Positions 1 to 5,977 of a stretch of 5,977 bases of DNA are shown here, one piece after another. The position numbers were made by a program, and so were the translations under genes. Below the pieces are notes generated by a model, which was not told where the DNA came from, made no database searches, and was given only the letters and a program-made list of their open reading frames with translations. This DNA comes from Bacteroidota bacterium (GTDB lineage Bacteria > Bacteroidota > Ignavibacteria > Ignavibacteriales > Ignavibacteriaceae): assembly GCA_021796135.1 (NCBI GenBank), contig JAJYOQ010000263.1:1-5977 (forward strand), read 5' to 3'. Position 1 is the stretch's first letter. The number at the start of each line of letters is the position of its first letter.

Positions 1-27
1 TTCCTTGTAGTTTCAAACTACAAGGAA
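1..27. repeat. Perfect 13-bp inverted repeat at the window edge, probable assembly foldback
   Basis: Bases 1-13 are the exact reverse complement of bases 15-27, separated by a single C at 14. The right arm is genuine era coding sequence: from base 14 it reads Gln-Thr-Thr-Arg-Lys-Arg, the switch I/G2 region of Era, which normally follows Lys-Pro. The left arm replaces the expected upstream era codons and puts a TAG in the era frame at 8-10. A hairpin with a 1-nt loop lying exactly at the end of the sequence is typical of a read or contig that folds back on itself. A true palindrome in the genome that destroys era is much less likely, because era is usually essential. Confidence 0.85.
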
Positions 28-811
28 AAGAATATTAGGTATTCTTTCGGGTGAAAATTATCAGATGATTTTTCTCGATACACCCGGAATACTGGCTCCC
101 GCATATTTATTACAAGAAAAGATGATGGAGGAAGTTGAACAATCTGTTCAGGATGCAGATATTATTATTTTAATTCTGGACCTAATTGAAGATCCTGATG
201 GAATAAAAACACTGCAAAATGATTTTACATACAAACTTTTTATGAAAATTAAAAAGCCAAAAATTCTTTTATTAAATAAAATAGATTTAACAACTCAAGA
301 ACATGTTAAATTATTAATGAACAAGATAAATTCTTCTCACAAATTTGAAAAAATTATACCAATTTCGGCGTTGGAAAATTTTAATCTTGATCAGATTCGT
401 GAATCTATAGAAGAATTACTGCCAGAGAATCCGAAATTTTACCCTGACGATATTGTCTCTGATGAAAATGAGCGTTTTTTTGTATCTGAGATTATAAGGG
501 AAAAAATATTTGAACTATATCAAGAGGAAATTCCATATAGCTGTGAAGTTGTTATATATGATTATAAGGAAGTTGACGGCAGGAAAGATTTAATTCAAGC
601 CGAAATATTAGTTGAAAAGGAAAGCCAAAAAGGAATTTTAATAGGTAAGCAGGGAAGTGCAATAAAAAAGGTCGGCGAATTAGCACGTGCTTCAATAGAA
701 GATTTTCTGAAAAGACCTGTTTTCCTTGAACTTCGCGTAAAGGTCAAGGAAAAATGGCGTTCAGATGAAAAAATGCTGAAATCTTTGGGATATACTAAAT
801 GGAAAGAATAA
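14..811 (+). CDS. era: GTPase Era, 5'-truncated by the window edge
   Basis: Era is a GTP-binding protein that binds the 3' end of 16S rRNA and acts in 30S subunit maturation. This is the C-terminal ~265 residues of a protein usually near 300. From base 14 the frame reads the G2 region QTTRKR, then the G3 motif DTPG (77-88), the G4 motif NKID (275-286) and the G5 motif SAL (365-373). A C-terminal KH domain follows, with the GKQG loop at about 644-655 and the typical Era ending WRSDEKMLKSLGY. The missing part is the first ~40 residues, including the P-loop GxxxxGKS. The ATG at 65 is an internal methionine just before DTPG and cannot be the real start. Upstream of base 14 the frame is broken by the terminal inverted repeat, which I read as an artefact, so this is a partial gene and not a pseudogene. 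The next gene begins 38 nt downstream. The assignment is very secure. Confidence 0.96.
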   Translation, partial: QTTRKRILGILSGENYQMIFLDTPGILAPAYLLQEKMMEEVEQSVQDADIIILILDLIEDPDGIKTLQNDFTYKLFMKIKKPKILLLNKIDLTTQEHVKLLMNKINSSHKFEKIIPISALENFNLDQIRESIEELLPENPKFYPDDIVSDENERFFVSEIIREKIFELYQEEIPYSCEVVIYDYKEVDGRKDLIQAEILVEKESQKGILIGKQGSAIKKVGELARASIEDFLKRPVFLELRVKVKEKWRSDEKMLKSLGYTKWKE

Positions 812-849
812 TATTTATATTAAATGTACCTGCCCGGATTTAATCTAAA

Positions 850-1776
850 ATGACTAAGAAATTTACCGGTGAAAGCCTTCTAATATTTATTACTATAATA
901 TGGGGAGCAACATTTGTAATAATAAAAGGTGCGTTAAATGATATTTCTCCGATGCTTTTTATTGCAGTTCGTTTTTCGCTATCAGGTCTTTTATTGCTTC
1001 CTTTTTTCCTTCCTTCTGTGCTTCACTCATCAAGAGAAACTATTAAAGACGGATTAATTCTTGGTGTAATTTATTTTTTGGGATTTGCTTCTCAGACTAT
1101 TGGTCTTCAATATACTACAGCCACTAAATCAGCTTTTATTACAGGGACTTTTGTCTTATTTACTCCACTTTTTCAGCTCCTTTTTGAAAAAAAAATTCCT
1201 GCGAAAGCTAATTTAATCGGGATTTTTTTTGTTATTGTAGGTTTGATTTTTCTTTCAAGTAAGGGCAATAATGCTTTAGAAGTATTCTCTGAAATAGGAA
1301 AAGGGTTTAATATTGGTGATTTATTTACTTTGGTATGTGCAATATTTTTTGCAATGTATCTAGTTTACCTTGATATTGTAAGTAAAAAGCATGATTATAA
1401 ACCACTTGTGTTGATTCAAATTTCTCTTACAGGCATTCTTGGTATAATTTCTTCTTTATTCGTATCGGCAGCAGGATTTCAAACTGTGAAGCTCTCAATA
1501 AACTCTACTTTGATTTTTGCTATATTATATACAGCAATCTTTGCAACAATATTTGCCAGTTCTGTCCAAACTAAATATCAAAAAATTGTATCTCCAACAA
1601 AGGCAGGTATAATTCTTTCATTTGAACCGATATTTTCTTCAATATTTGCATTTTTCATCTTAAATGAAAAAATATCTAATTTTGTTGCGCTCGGAGGCGC
1701 ATTTATTTTTGCAGGGCTTTTAGCATCTGAGATAATCGATAAGTTAAACATCTTTTCTAATGAAAAAACGAGCTGA
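850..1776 (+). CDS. EamA/DMT-family membrane transporter
   Basis: A 308-residue integral membrane protein of the drug/metabolite transporter (DMT) superfamily, of usual length with two EamA repeats and probably ten transmembrane helices. The first repeat (about residues 9-137) carries the family-like stretches IWGATFVIIKGAL and GLQYTTATKSAFITG, and charged residues (FEKKIP) follow the fourth helix. The second repeat (about 157-292) ends with SPTKAGIILSFEPIFSSIFAFFILNEKIS, the strongly conserved EamA signature around the ninth helix. It should export or import a small metabolite across the inner membrane; family members move amino acids, nucleosides or other solutes, and the substrate cannot be read from sequence. 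The ATG at 850 fits the normal short cytoplasmic N-terminus, although no clear ribosome binding site precedes it. Its last 17 nt overlap the acylphosphatase gene, which suggests co-transcription. Confidence 0.93.
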   Translation: MTKKFTGESLLIFITIIWGATFVIIKGALNDISPMLFIAVRFSLSGLLLLPFFLPSVLHSSRETIKDGLILGVIYFLGFASQTIGLQYTTATKSAFITGTFVLFTPLFQLLFEKKIPAKANLIGIFFVIVGLIFLSSKGNNALEVFSEIGKGFNIGDLFTLVCAIFFAMYLVYLDIVSKKHDYKPLVLIQISLTGILGIISSLFVSAAGFQTVKLSINSTLIFAILYTAIFATIFASSVQTKYQKIVSPTKAGIILSFEPIFSSIFAFFILNEKISNFVALGGAFIFAGLLASEIIDKLNIFSNEKTS

Positions 1777-2035
1777 AATAATAGCCGCTGGATTAGTGCA
1801 GGGAGTAGGATTCCGATATTATGTTGTTCGCCAGGCAAAAAATCTTAACCTGACCGGATATGTGAAAAATTTGTACTCGGGGGAAGTCCTGACAGTTGTT
1901 GAAGGTGAAACAGCTATGATTGAGGATCTGTTTCAAAAAATTAATATTGGACCTTCGCATGCTTCAGTTAACAAATGTAAAATTATTTGGGATGATTTTA
2001 AGGATGAGTTTAAAACTTTTGAGGTGAAATTTTGA
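1760..2035 (+). CDS. acyP: Acylphosphatase
   Basis: A small cytoplasmic enzyme (91 residues, the family norm) that hydrolyses acyl phosphates such as acetyl phosphate or 1,3-bisphosphoglycerate to a carboxylate and phosphate. Both family signatures are present: [10 protein letters not shown] (residues 13-22), with the phosphate-binding loop and catalytic Arg19, and [11 protein letters not shown] (33-43), with catalytic Asn37. The ferredoxin-like αβ sandwich fold is inferred from the family. The ATG at 1760 lies inside the end of the transporter gene (17-nt overlap) and gives the standard N-terminus, a short Lys/Arg-rich stretch before the first β-strand. The stop codon overlaps the TTG start of ispF (TTGA), so translational coupling is likely. 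The physiological substrate of bacterial acylphosphatases is generally unsettled, and the neighbours do not decide it here. Confidence 0.95.
   Translation: MKKRAEIIAAGLVQGVGFRYYVVRQAKNLNLTGYVKNLYSGEVLTVVEGETAMIEDLFQKINIGPSHASVNKCKIIWDDFKDEFKTFEVKF
2021..2026 (+). promoter_or_regulatory. Ribosome binding site deciding the ispF TTG start
   Basis: GAGGTG lies 5 nt before the TTG at 2032, inside the last codons of the acylphosphatase gene. It is one of the clearer Shine-Dalgarno-like sequences in the window and supports the unusual TTG start. An in-frame TGA at 2020-2022 leaves almost no room for any other start. Confidence 0.6.
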
Positions 2036-2514
2036 TAGAAGATATAAGAACCGGAATTGGCTTTGATGTTCATGCCTTTGCGAAGGACAGAAAATTAATA
2101 CTTGGCGGAGTCGAAATTCCCAATGAGCTTGGTTTGCTTGGGCATTCAGACGCAGACGTTTTACTCCATTCTATTTCTGATGCATTGCTTGGAGCTTTGG
2201 CACTGGGAGATATAGGGAAACATTTTCCCGATACGGATCCAAAATTTAAAGATGCCGATAGTTCAATATTATTGAAAAATGTATATCAGCTTATAAAAGA
2301 AAAAGGATTCCGTCTTAATAATTTGGACGTTGTTCTTGCAATGCAAAAACCAAAAGTATCGCCTTATATTGAAAAAATGAGGAAAAATATTTCACTTATT
2401 CTTCAAACCGATTATGATAATATCTCGATCAAAGCTACCACCACCGAAAAATTAGGATTTGTAGGTAGGGAAGAAGGTATCGCTTCATTTGCAACTGTCT
2501 TAATTGTTAAATAA
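2032..2514 (+). CDS. ispF: 2-C-methyl-D-erythritol 2,4-cyclodiphosphate synthase
   Basis: IspF cyclises CDP-methylerythritol 2-phosphate to methylerythritol 2,4-cyclodiphosphate with release of CMP, a middle step of the MEP (non-mevalonate) isoprenoid pathway in the cytoplasm. The 160-residue length is normal. The divalent-metal ligands are visible as Asp12 and His14 in GFDVHAF and His46 in [16 protein letters not shown]. They match Asp8, His10 and His42 of the E. coli enzyme. The loop [14 protein letters not shown] (64-77) and the CMP-binding [18 protein letters not shown] (134-151) are intact. The family is a homotrimer with active sites at subunit interfaces. Translation starts at TTG 2032, which overlaps the preceding stop as TTGA behind a good GAGGTG ribosome site. 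No ispD is fused or adjacent, so the rest of the pathway must lie elsewhere. Confidence 0.97.
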   Translation: MIEDIRTGIGFDVHAFAKDRKLILGGVEIPNELGLLGHSDADVLLHSISDALLGALALGDIGKHFPDTDPKFKDADSSILLKNVYQLIKEKGFRLNNLDVVLAMQKPKVSPYIEKMRKNISLILQTDYDNISIKATTTEKLGFVGREEGIASFATVLIVK

Positions 2515-2521
2515 AATTTTT

Positions 2522-2578
2522 ATGGTGGGAAAAATCATATTTTTATTTTCTACTAAAAACAAAGAAACAGAAAATTGA
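2522..2578 (+). other. Possible 18-codon leader ORF ahead of lnt
   Basis: ATG at 2522 opens an 18-codon frame (MVGKIIFLFSTKNKETEN) whose TGA (2576-2578) overlaps the TTG start of lnt as TTGA. This is the same stop/start arrangement as at the acylphosphatase-ispF junction. No ribosome site is visible before it and the peptide resembles nothing I know. It fills most of the 60-nt gap between ispF and lnt. It could serve translational coupling, or it could be chance in AT-rich DNA. Confidence 0.15.
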
Positions 2579-4263
2579 TTCTTAAATTTTGGCATAATAG
2601 GATTAAGCTGACACCCGTTGAGAAAAGTGAAAGACGGAAAGATAGAATTCTCCTAATTCTAAGCGGTATTTTGATGGGTATTGCTTTCCCACCTTTTCCG
2701 TTTCCTCTAACTCTTTTTCTTTTCATTGGGTTAATTCCATATCTGTACGTTATCCAAAAGAAAAAAACATTAGCAGAAATCAATCGTTCTACATACTTAA
2801 CATTTTTTATTTTTAGCATAATTACTATTTATTGGGTTGGAAGCTGGCAAAAAGAGTCTGATCCGTTTTTAATGATAGCCGGCGGGACTCTGCTTTTTTT
2901 TGAACCCATACTTTTCCTAATCCCATCGACACTTTTTTATTTAGCTAGGAAATCTTTCTCGGATAACATGGCTTTTTTATTGTTCCCATTCTTCTGGGCT
3001 TGTTATGAATACCTTTTTATGCTTACTGATATTAGTTTCCCATGGCTTACATTAGGCCATGGTCTGGCTGAGTTTAACCCGTTTATTCAAATTGCAGATA
3101 TTGTAGGAGCTGTGGGATTATCTGTTATTGTGGTATTTATTAACATTTTTTTATTCAAATCATTTATTTCATTTAAAAACTCGCATAAAAAATTCAAAAT
3201 AAATCTATCAATTGCAGTGGTGCTTTTTGCAATTGTTCTTGGATATGGAGTTTACCGGATAAAAAGTTTTCAAATTTCACAAAATAAAATACGTGTAGGT
3301 CTTATTCAGCCCAATTTAGACCCGTGGGATAAATGGAATACAAGAAATCTTAATAAATTAATTAAAGATTATATTGATTTATCCAAAGAAGCAGTTAAAA
3401 AAGGTGCTCGTCTTGTCGTTTGGCCGGAAACTGCTTTGCCGGTTTTTTTAATGGATGGTTCGTATAATGCCGGCTTAGATTCAATTTATTCTTTTTTAAG
3501 AAAAAATAATATCTATCTGATGACCGGAATGCCTGATGTTAAATATTATTATCCGGGTGAAAAAATACCCGAAGATGTAAAAAATAATAAAATTGGGAAC
3601 ACCTATTATGCTACTTATAATGGGATCTTATTGCTCTCGCCCAACTCCCGAAGAGTACAACATTATGGGAAAATGAAACTTGTTCCTTTTGGTGAAAAAG
3701 TTCCGTTTGTCGATCAACTACCATTTCTGGGAAAATTAATAAATTGGAGCGTAGGTATATCAAGCTGGAATGTCGGAAGAGATACAATAAATTTTGAAAT
3801 CCCCAATTTATCTGAATCCGGCGATACCTCTCAAAGTAATGACTCCATTAGTATTAACGGACTTGTTTGCTATGAGTCTGTATTCCCCTATTTTGTAACA
3901 GATTTTATACAGCGCGGTGCAAAGTTGATCGCTGTTGTAACAAATGACAGTTGGTACGGAAAATCGAGCGGTCCTTATCAGCATAAAGAAATTTCAGTTT
4001 TAAGAGCTGTTGAAAATAGGAGAACAGTAATTAGGGCTGCAAACGGAGGGATTAGCTGCATTATTAACCCATTGGGTGAAACAGATATTGAGTCAAAATT
4101 ATTTGTCAAAGATGTTATTGTCGGAGACGCCTATTTAGAATCATCCAAAACTATTTTTACAAAATATCCACTAATTATCCCGGACATATCAATGGCAATT
4201 TCTTTTTGGGTGTTCGGAATTTTTCTTTTGGTTAAAATAAAAAATAAATGGCTGCATAGTTAA
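2575..4263 (+). CDS. lnt: Apolipoprotein N-acyltransferase
   Basis: Lnt transfers an acyl chain from phospholipid to the N-terminal cysteine of diacylated apolipoproteins in the inner membrane, the last step of lipoprotein maturation after Lgt and LspA. The 562-residue protein has about seven N-terminal membrane helices (near residues 25-41, 45-61, 75-90, 98-123, 132-151, 174-200, 211-228). A periplasmic nitrilase domain (about 239-530) and a final helix (about 538-556) follow. The catalytic triad is complete: Glu285 in WPETALP, Lys366 in YGKMKLVPFGE and Cys432 in VCYES, matching E. coli Glu267, Lys335 and Cys387. Glu374 and Glu434 match E. coli Glu343 and Glu389. The protein is longer than the E. 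coli enzyme (512), partly through extra residues between the catalytic residues. The TTG start at 2575 is the best choice: the first ATG (2674) would cut into helix 1, and the frame closes at a TAA at 2554-2556. The exact start is less certain than the gene. Confidence 0.96.
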   Translation: MILKFWHNRIKLTPVEKSERRKDRILLILSGILMGIAFPPFPFPLTLFLFIGLIPYLYVIQKKKTLAEINRSTYLTFFIFSIITIYWVGSWQKESDPFLMIAGGTLLFFEPILFLIPSTLFYLARKSFSDNMAFLLFPFFWACYEYLFMLTDISFPWLTLGHGLAEFNPFIQIADIVGAVGLSVIVVFINIFLFKSFISFKNSHKKFKINLSIAVVLFAIVLGYGVYRIKSFQISQNKIRVGLIQPNLDPWDKWNTRNLNKLIKDYIDLSKEAVKKGARLVVWPETALPVFLMDGSYNAGLDSIYSFLRKNNIYLMTGMPDVKYYYPGEKIPEDVKNNKIGNTYYATYNGILLLSPNSRRVQHYGKMKLVPFGEKVPFVDQLPFLGKLINWSVGISSWNVGRDTINFEIPNLSESGDTSQSNDSISINGLVCYESVFPYFVTDFIQRGAKLIAVVTNDSWYGKSSGPYQHKEISVLRAVENRRTVIRAANGGISCIINPLGETDIESKLFVKDVIVGDAYLESSKTIFTKYPLIIPDISMAISFWVFGIFLLVKIKNKWLHS

Positions 4264-4295
4264 ATTGATCGACCGGACTATAATACATATTTTTG
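4264..4295 (+). promoter_or_regulatory. Candidate Bacteroidota-type promoter before the threonine aldolase gene
   Basis: Just after the lnt stop, ATTG (4264-4267) is followed after 20 nt by TATTTTTG (4288-4295). The second element fits the TAnnTTTG -7 element known from Bacteroidota exactly, and the first matches the TTTG -33 element at three of four bases with usual spacing. A perfect TATAAT also occurs at 4279-4284 but has no good -35 partner at 17 nt. Either would give a leader of roughly 55-70 nt before the ATG at 4360. The 96-nt gap is the longest between genes here, which suits a transcription start. AT-rich DNA yields such matches by chance, so confidence is modest. Confidence 0.35.
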
Positions 4296-4359
4296 CAATA
4301 TTAAAAACGAAATCATTTATCAAAAATTTAATTGAATATTAAGAAAGATTGTTGTTATT

Positions 4360-5394
4360 ATGAATAAAAAATTCATTGACCTTCGCAGTGACACTATTAC
4401 CAGACCTTCAGAAGAGATGCGTAAAGCGATGTATAACGCCGAAGTGGGGGATGATGTTTTTCAAGAAGACCCAACTGTAAATCAATTGCAAGAATATGCC
4501 GCAGATCTTTTAGGAAAAGAATCATCACTTTTTGTTTTGAGCGGAGTTATGGGAAATCAAATCTCTCTGAATGTACTTACGAATCCCGGCGATGAAGTAA
4601 TCTGTGAGAGGGATGCACATATTTTTCAATATGAATCCGGCTCTCCGGCTGCGTTAAGCGGGATTCAGTTAATGCCGATTGACGGAGTTTCCGGAGTTAT
4701 TACTCCCGAGCAAATTGAACAATACATTCGTCCGGAATCTGCTTATTATATGCCCCGTTCAAAAGTAATTGAAATAGAAAATACGCATAACCGTGCAGGC
4801 GGTACAATCCAACCTATTGAAAACATCATAAAAGTTAAAGATTTAGCTAAGAGATATAAATTATTTTATCACCTTGACGGTGCTAGGATTTGGAATGCTT
4901 CAGTGGCAACAAAAATATCGGTTAAAGAATATGCTTCACATTTTGATACAATTTCATGCTGTCTATCAAAAGGACTAGGAGCACCGGTCGGTTCCATTAT
5001 TGCCGGTTCTAAGGAATTTATAAAAGAAGCATTCAGAGTTCGTAAAGCTTGGGGCGGAGGCACCCGTCAGCTTGGAATTCTAGCTGCTGCAGGTCTATAT
5101 GCTTTAAAAAATAATATTAGTCGACTTGAAGAGGATCATGAGAAAGCTAAAATGATTGCCGGCGTTATTAATAACTGTAAAAATTTAAAAATTGATATAA
5201 AGTCAGTTCAAACAAACATTTTAATTTTTCAGTCTAAAAATATTTCAATTGAAGATGCTTTGAATCGCTGTAAAGAAAAAGGTCTGCTGCTTTCTACCGG
5301 AAAACCCGGTTTTATTAGAGCTATTACTCACCTTGATGTCAGCTTTGATGAGGTAAAAACTGCAATGAAAATTATTGAAGAGGTTTTTAATTAA
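4360..5394 (+). CDS. ltaE: Low-specificity L-threonine aldolase
   Basis: A cytoplasmic pyridoxal-phosphate enzyme of the fold-type I β-eliminating lyase family. It cleaves L-threonine or L-allo-threonine to glycine and acetaldehyde, or runs in reverse. The 344 residues are a full-length family member. The N-terminus FIDLRSDTITRPSEEMRKAM and the stretch VGDDVFQEDPTVNQLQ are characteristic. SGVMGNQ forms part of the cofactor-binding loop and His87 in ERDAHIFQYE is the residue expected to stack on the cofactor ring. Asp173 and Arg176 in HLDGARIWNA match the residues that hold the pyridine nitrogen and the substrate carboxylate. Lys204 in CLSKGLGAPVGS is the Schiff-base lysine. The ATG at 4360 gives the standard start, and only a weak purine-rich stretch precedes it. 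The thioesterase gene follows its stop directly. Stereospecificity cannot be settled by eye. Confidence 0.95.
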   Translation: MNKKFIDLRSDTITRPSEEMRKAMYNAEVGDDVFQEDPTVNQLQEYAADLLGKESSLFVLSGVMGNQISLNVLTNPGDEVICERDAHIFQYESGSPAALSGIQLMPIDGVSGVITPEQIEQYIRPESAYYMPRSKVIEIENTHNRAGGTIQPIENIIKVKDLAKRYKLFYHLDGARIWNASVATKISVKEYASHFDTISCCLSKGLGAPVGSIIAGSKEFIKEAFRVRKAWGGGTRQLGILAAAGLYALKNNISRLEEDHEKAKMIAGVINNCKNLKIDIKSVQTNILIFQSKNISIEDALNRCKEKGLLLSTGKPGFIRAITHLDVSFDEVKTAMKIIEEVFN

Positions 5395-5826
5395 ATGGAA
5401 GTAAAAGATTTCAAACACAATTTAAAAATTAAAGTAAGGTTTTCCGACCTAGATGCGATGAGGCATGTAAATAATGCTACTTATCTATCTTATCTCGAGG
5501 AGGCGCGTATTGCCTATTTCAAAGAAGCTTTAAATAAACCCATGGATAATCTTGATTTTCAAGCAGTGGTCGCCAGAATAGAAATCGATTATAAACAGCC
5601 GATTGTATTTGCCGATGAATTGGAAATACTTAGCCGCATTTCTAAAATTGGTAATAAAAGTTTTGATATGGACCATATGATATTAATTAACAGAAAAGAA
5701 AATAAAATTATAGCAGCGGAAATTGTAACAAAACTGGTATCCTATAATTATGAAACGCAAACATCATTTCCAATTCCGGACTATGCAAGAAAATTAATTG
5801 AGGATTATGAAAATAAAAATATATAA
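5395..5826 (+). CDS. Acyl-CoA thioesterase, hotdog fold (YbgC/FadM-like)
   Basis: A 143-residue protein of the 4-hydroxybenzoyl-CoA thioesterase (4HBT) family, which hydrolyses acyl-CoA thioesters to free acid and CoA in the cytoplasm, usually as a dimer or tetramer of hotdog domains. The N-terminal signature VRFSDLDAMRHVNNATYLSYLEEAR (residues 14-38) is clear. Asp20 lies at the position of the catalytic Asp17 of the Pseudomonas enzyme, and HVNN (24-27) with YLEEAR (33-38) resembles FadM-type members. IEIDYKQPIVFADELEILSRI (about 62-82) forms the second conserved block. The ATG directly follows the stop of the aldolase gene (TAAATG), with GAGG at 5380-5383 as a plausible ribosome site 11 nt upstream, so the two are almost surely co-transcribed. 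The substrate is unknown; long-chain or aromatic acyl-CoA are both possible, so I give no gene symbol. Confidence 0.9.
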   Translation: MEVKDFKHNLKIKVRFSDLDAMRHVNNATYLSYLEEARIAYFKEALNKPMDNLDFQAVVARIEIDYKQPIVFADELEILSRISKIGNKSFDMDHMILINRKENKIIAAEIVTKLVSYNYETQTSFPIPDYARKLIEDYENKNI

Positions 5827-5977
5827 CTATAGATGTGTAAGGGTGTAATTATATAGTTACATTCACTACTGTCCGGAATACGAGATGTTAAGATTCTATA
5901 AGAGATTAATAAATAAAAGGTTACACGGAAAAATAGCAATAATCGATTTGAAATGGGAGTTATAAGTTCGTTGATTT
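5827..5977. other. 3' tail with no supported gene
   Basis: These 151 nt after the thioesterase hold no gene I recognise. There is an 8-bp inverted repeat, TAACTATA (5824-5831) against TATAGTTA (5852-5859), with a 20-nt loop. It is AT-only except for one pair and has no T-tract, so it is a poor terminator candidate. GTGTAA occurs twice 8 nt apart (5835-5840 and 5843-5848). A 26-codon + frame (5885-5965, MLRFYKRLINKR...) and a minus-strand frame without a start that enters from the right edge and ends at 5805 are both open, but neither resembles a known protein. Confidence 0.4.

Noticed and set aside
819..844. ATTAAAT...ATTTAAT inverted repeat between era and the transporter gene
   Set aside because: The 7-bp arms are A/T only with a 12-nt loop and no T-tract, so there is no support for a terminator or operator.
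1578..1838. Minus-strand open frame of 86 codons
   Set aside because: It lies opposite the end of the EamA transporter and the start of the acylphosphatase, both well supported by motifs. The translation has no family character.
2530..2545. Hairpin AAAAAT-cat-ATTTTT after ispF as a terminator
   Set aside because: The stem is six A/T pairs only, too weak for an intrinsic terminator, and such matches are expected in AT-rich spacers. Transcription probably continues into lnt.
2553..2819. Minus-strand open frame of 88 codons
   Set aside because: It is antisense to the lnt N-terminus, whose membrane helices are clearly coding. It shows no recognisable motif.
4869..5063. Minus-strand open frame of 64 codons
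   Set aside because: It lies fully inside the threonine aldolase gene, opposite its catalytic lysine region, so it is a frame shadow.
5885..5965. 26-codon + strand frame with HGKIAIID, reminiscent of the phospholipase D HxK motif
   Set aside because: It is too short, lacks the second half of the motif and any domain around it, and stops at 5963-5965. The resemblance is most likely chance.
1..5977. A mobile element, defence island or other new system
   Set aside because: All seven genes belong to common housekeeping or metabolic families on one strand with even base composition. I see no transposase, integrase, long repeats, CRISPR repeats or tRNA-linked attachment site.

Overview
This 5,977-base window is AT-rich and densely coding. 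Seven genes are all on the + strand, and all look like ordinary chromosomal housekeeping or metabolic genes. A lipoprotein N-acyltransferase implies a Gram-negative cell with an outer membrane. The low GC, weak Shine-Dalgarno signals, the character of the Era protein (PGILAPAYLLQEKMM) and a possible TAnnTTTG-type promoter suggest the Bacteroidota/Chlorobi/Ignavibacteriota group. Ignavibacteria-like is my best guess; this is inference, since no rRNA or other definitive marker is present.

Layout: (1) 1-27 is a perfect 13-bp inverted repeat at the very edge. It interrupts the era reading frame and looks like an assembly foldback rather than biology. (2) 14-811 is the 3' part of era, a ribosome-assembly GTPase that has lost its P-loop at the window edge. 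(3) 850-2514 is a compact run of an EamA-family transporter, an acylphosphatase and ispF, joined by 17-nt and 4-nt overlaps. (4) After 60 nt comes lnt (2575-4263), the last enzyme of lipoprotein acylation. (5) A 96-nt gap with a candidate promoter precedes a low-specificity L-threonine aldolase (4360-5394), which is followed with no spacing by a hotdog-fold acyl-CoA thioesterase (5395-5826). (6) The last 151 nt hold no gene I can support.

The genes share no single pathway. They touch ribosome biogenesis (era), isoprenoid precursor synthesis (ispF), envelope lipoprotein maturation (lnt), glycine/threonine metabolism (threonine aldolase) and acyl-CoA hydrolysis. They most likely form one or two housekeeping operons, with a possible new transcription start before the aldolase.

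I found no mobile element, CRISPR array, RNA gene, toxin-antitoxin pair or defence system, and no convincing sign of a new biological system. The points most worth a second look are the terminal palindrome, two TTGA stop/start overlaps, the promoter candidate and the unexplained 3' tail.
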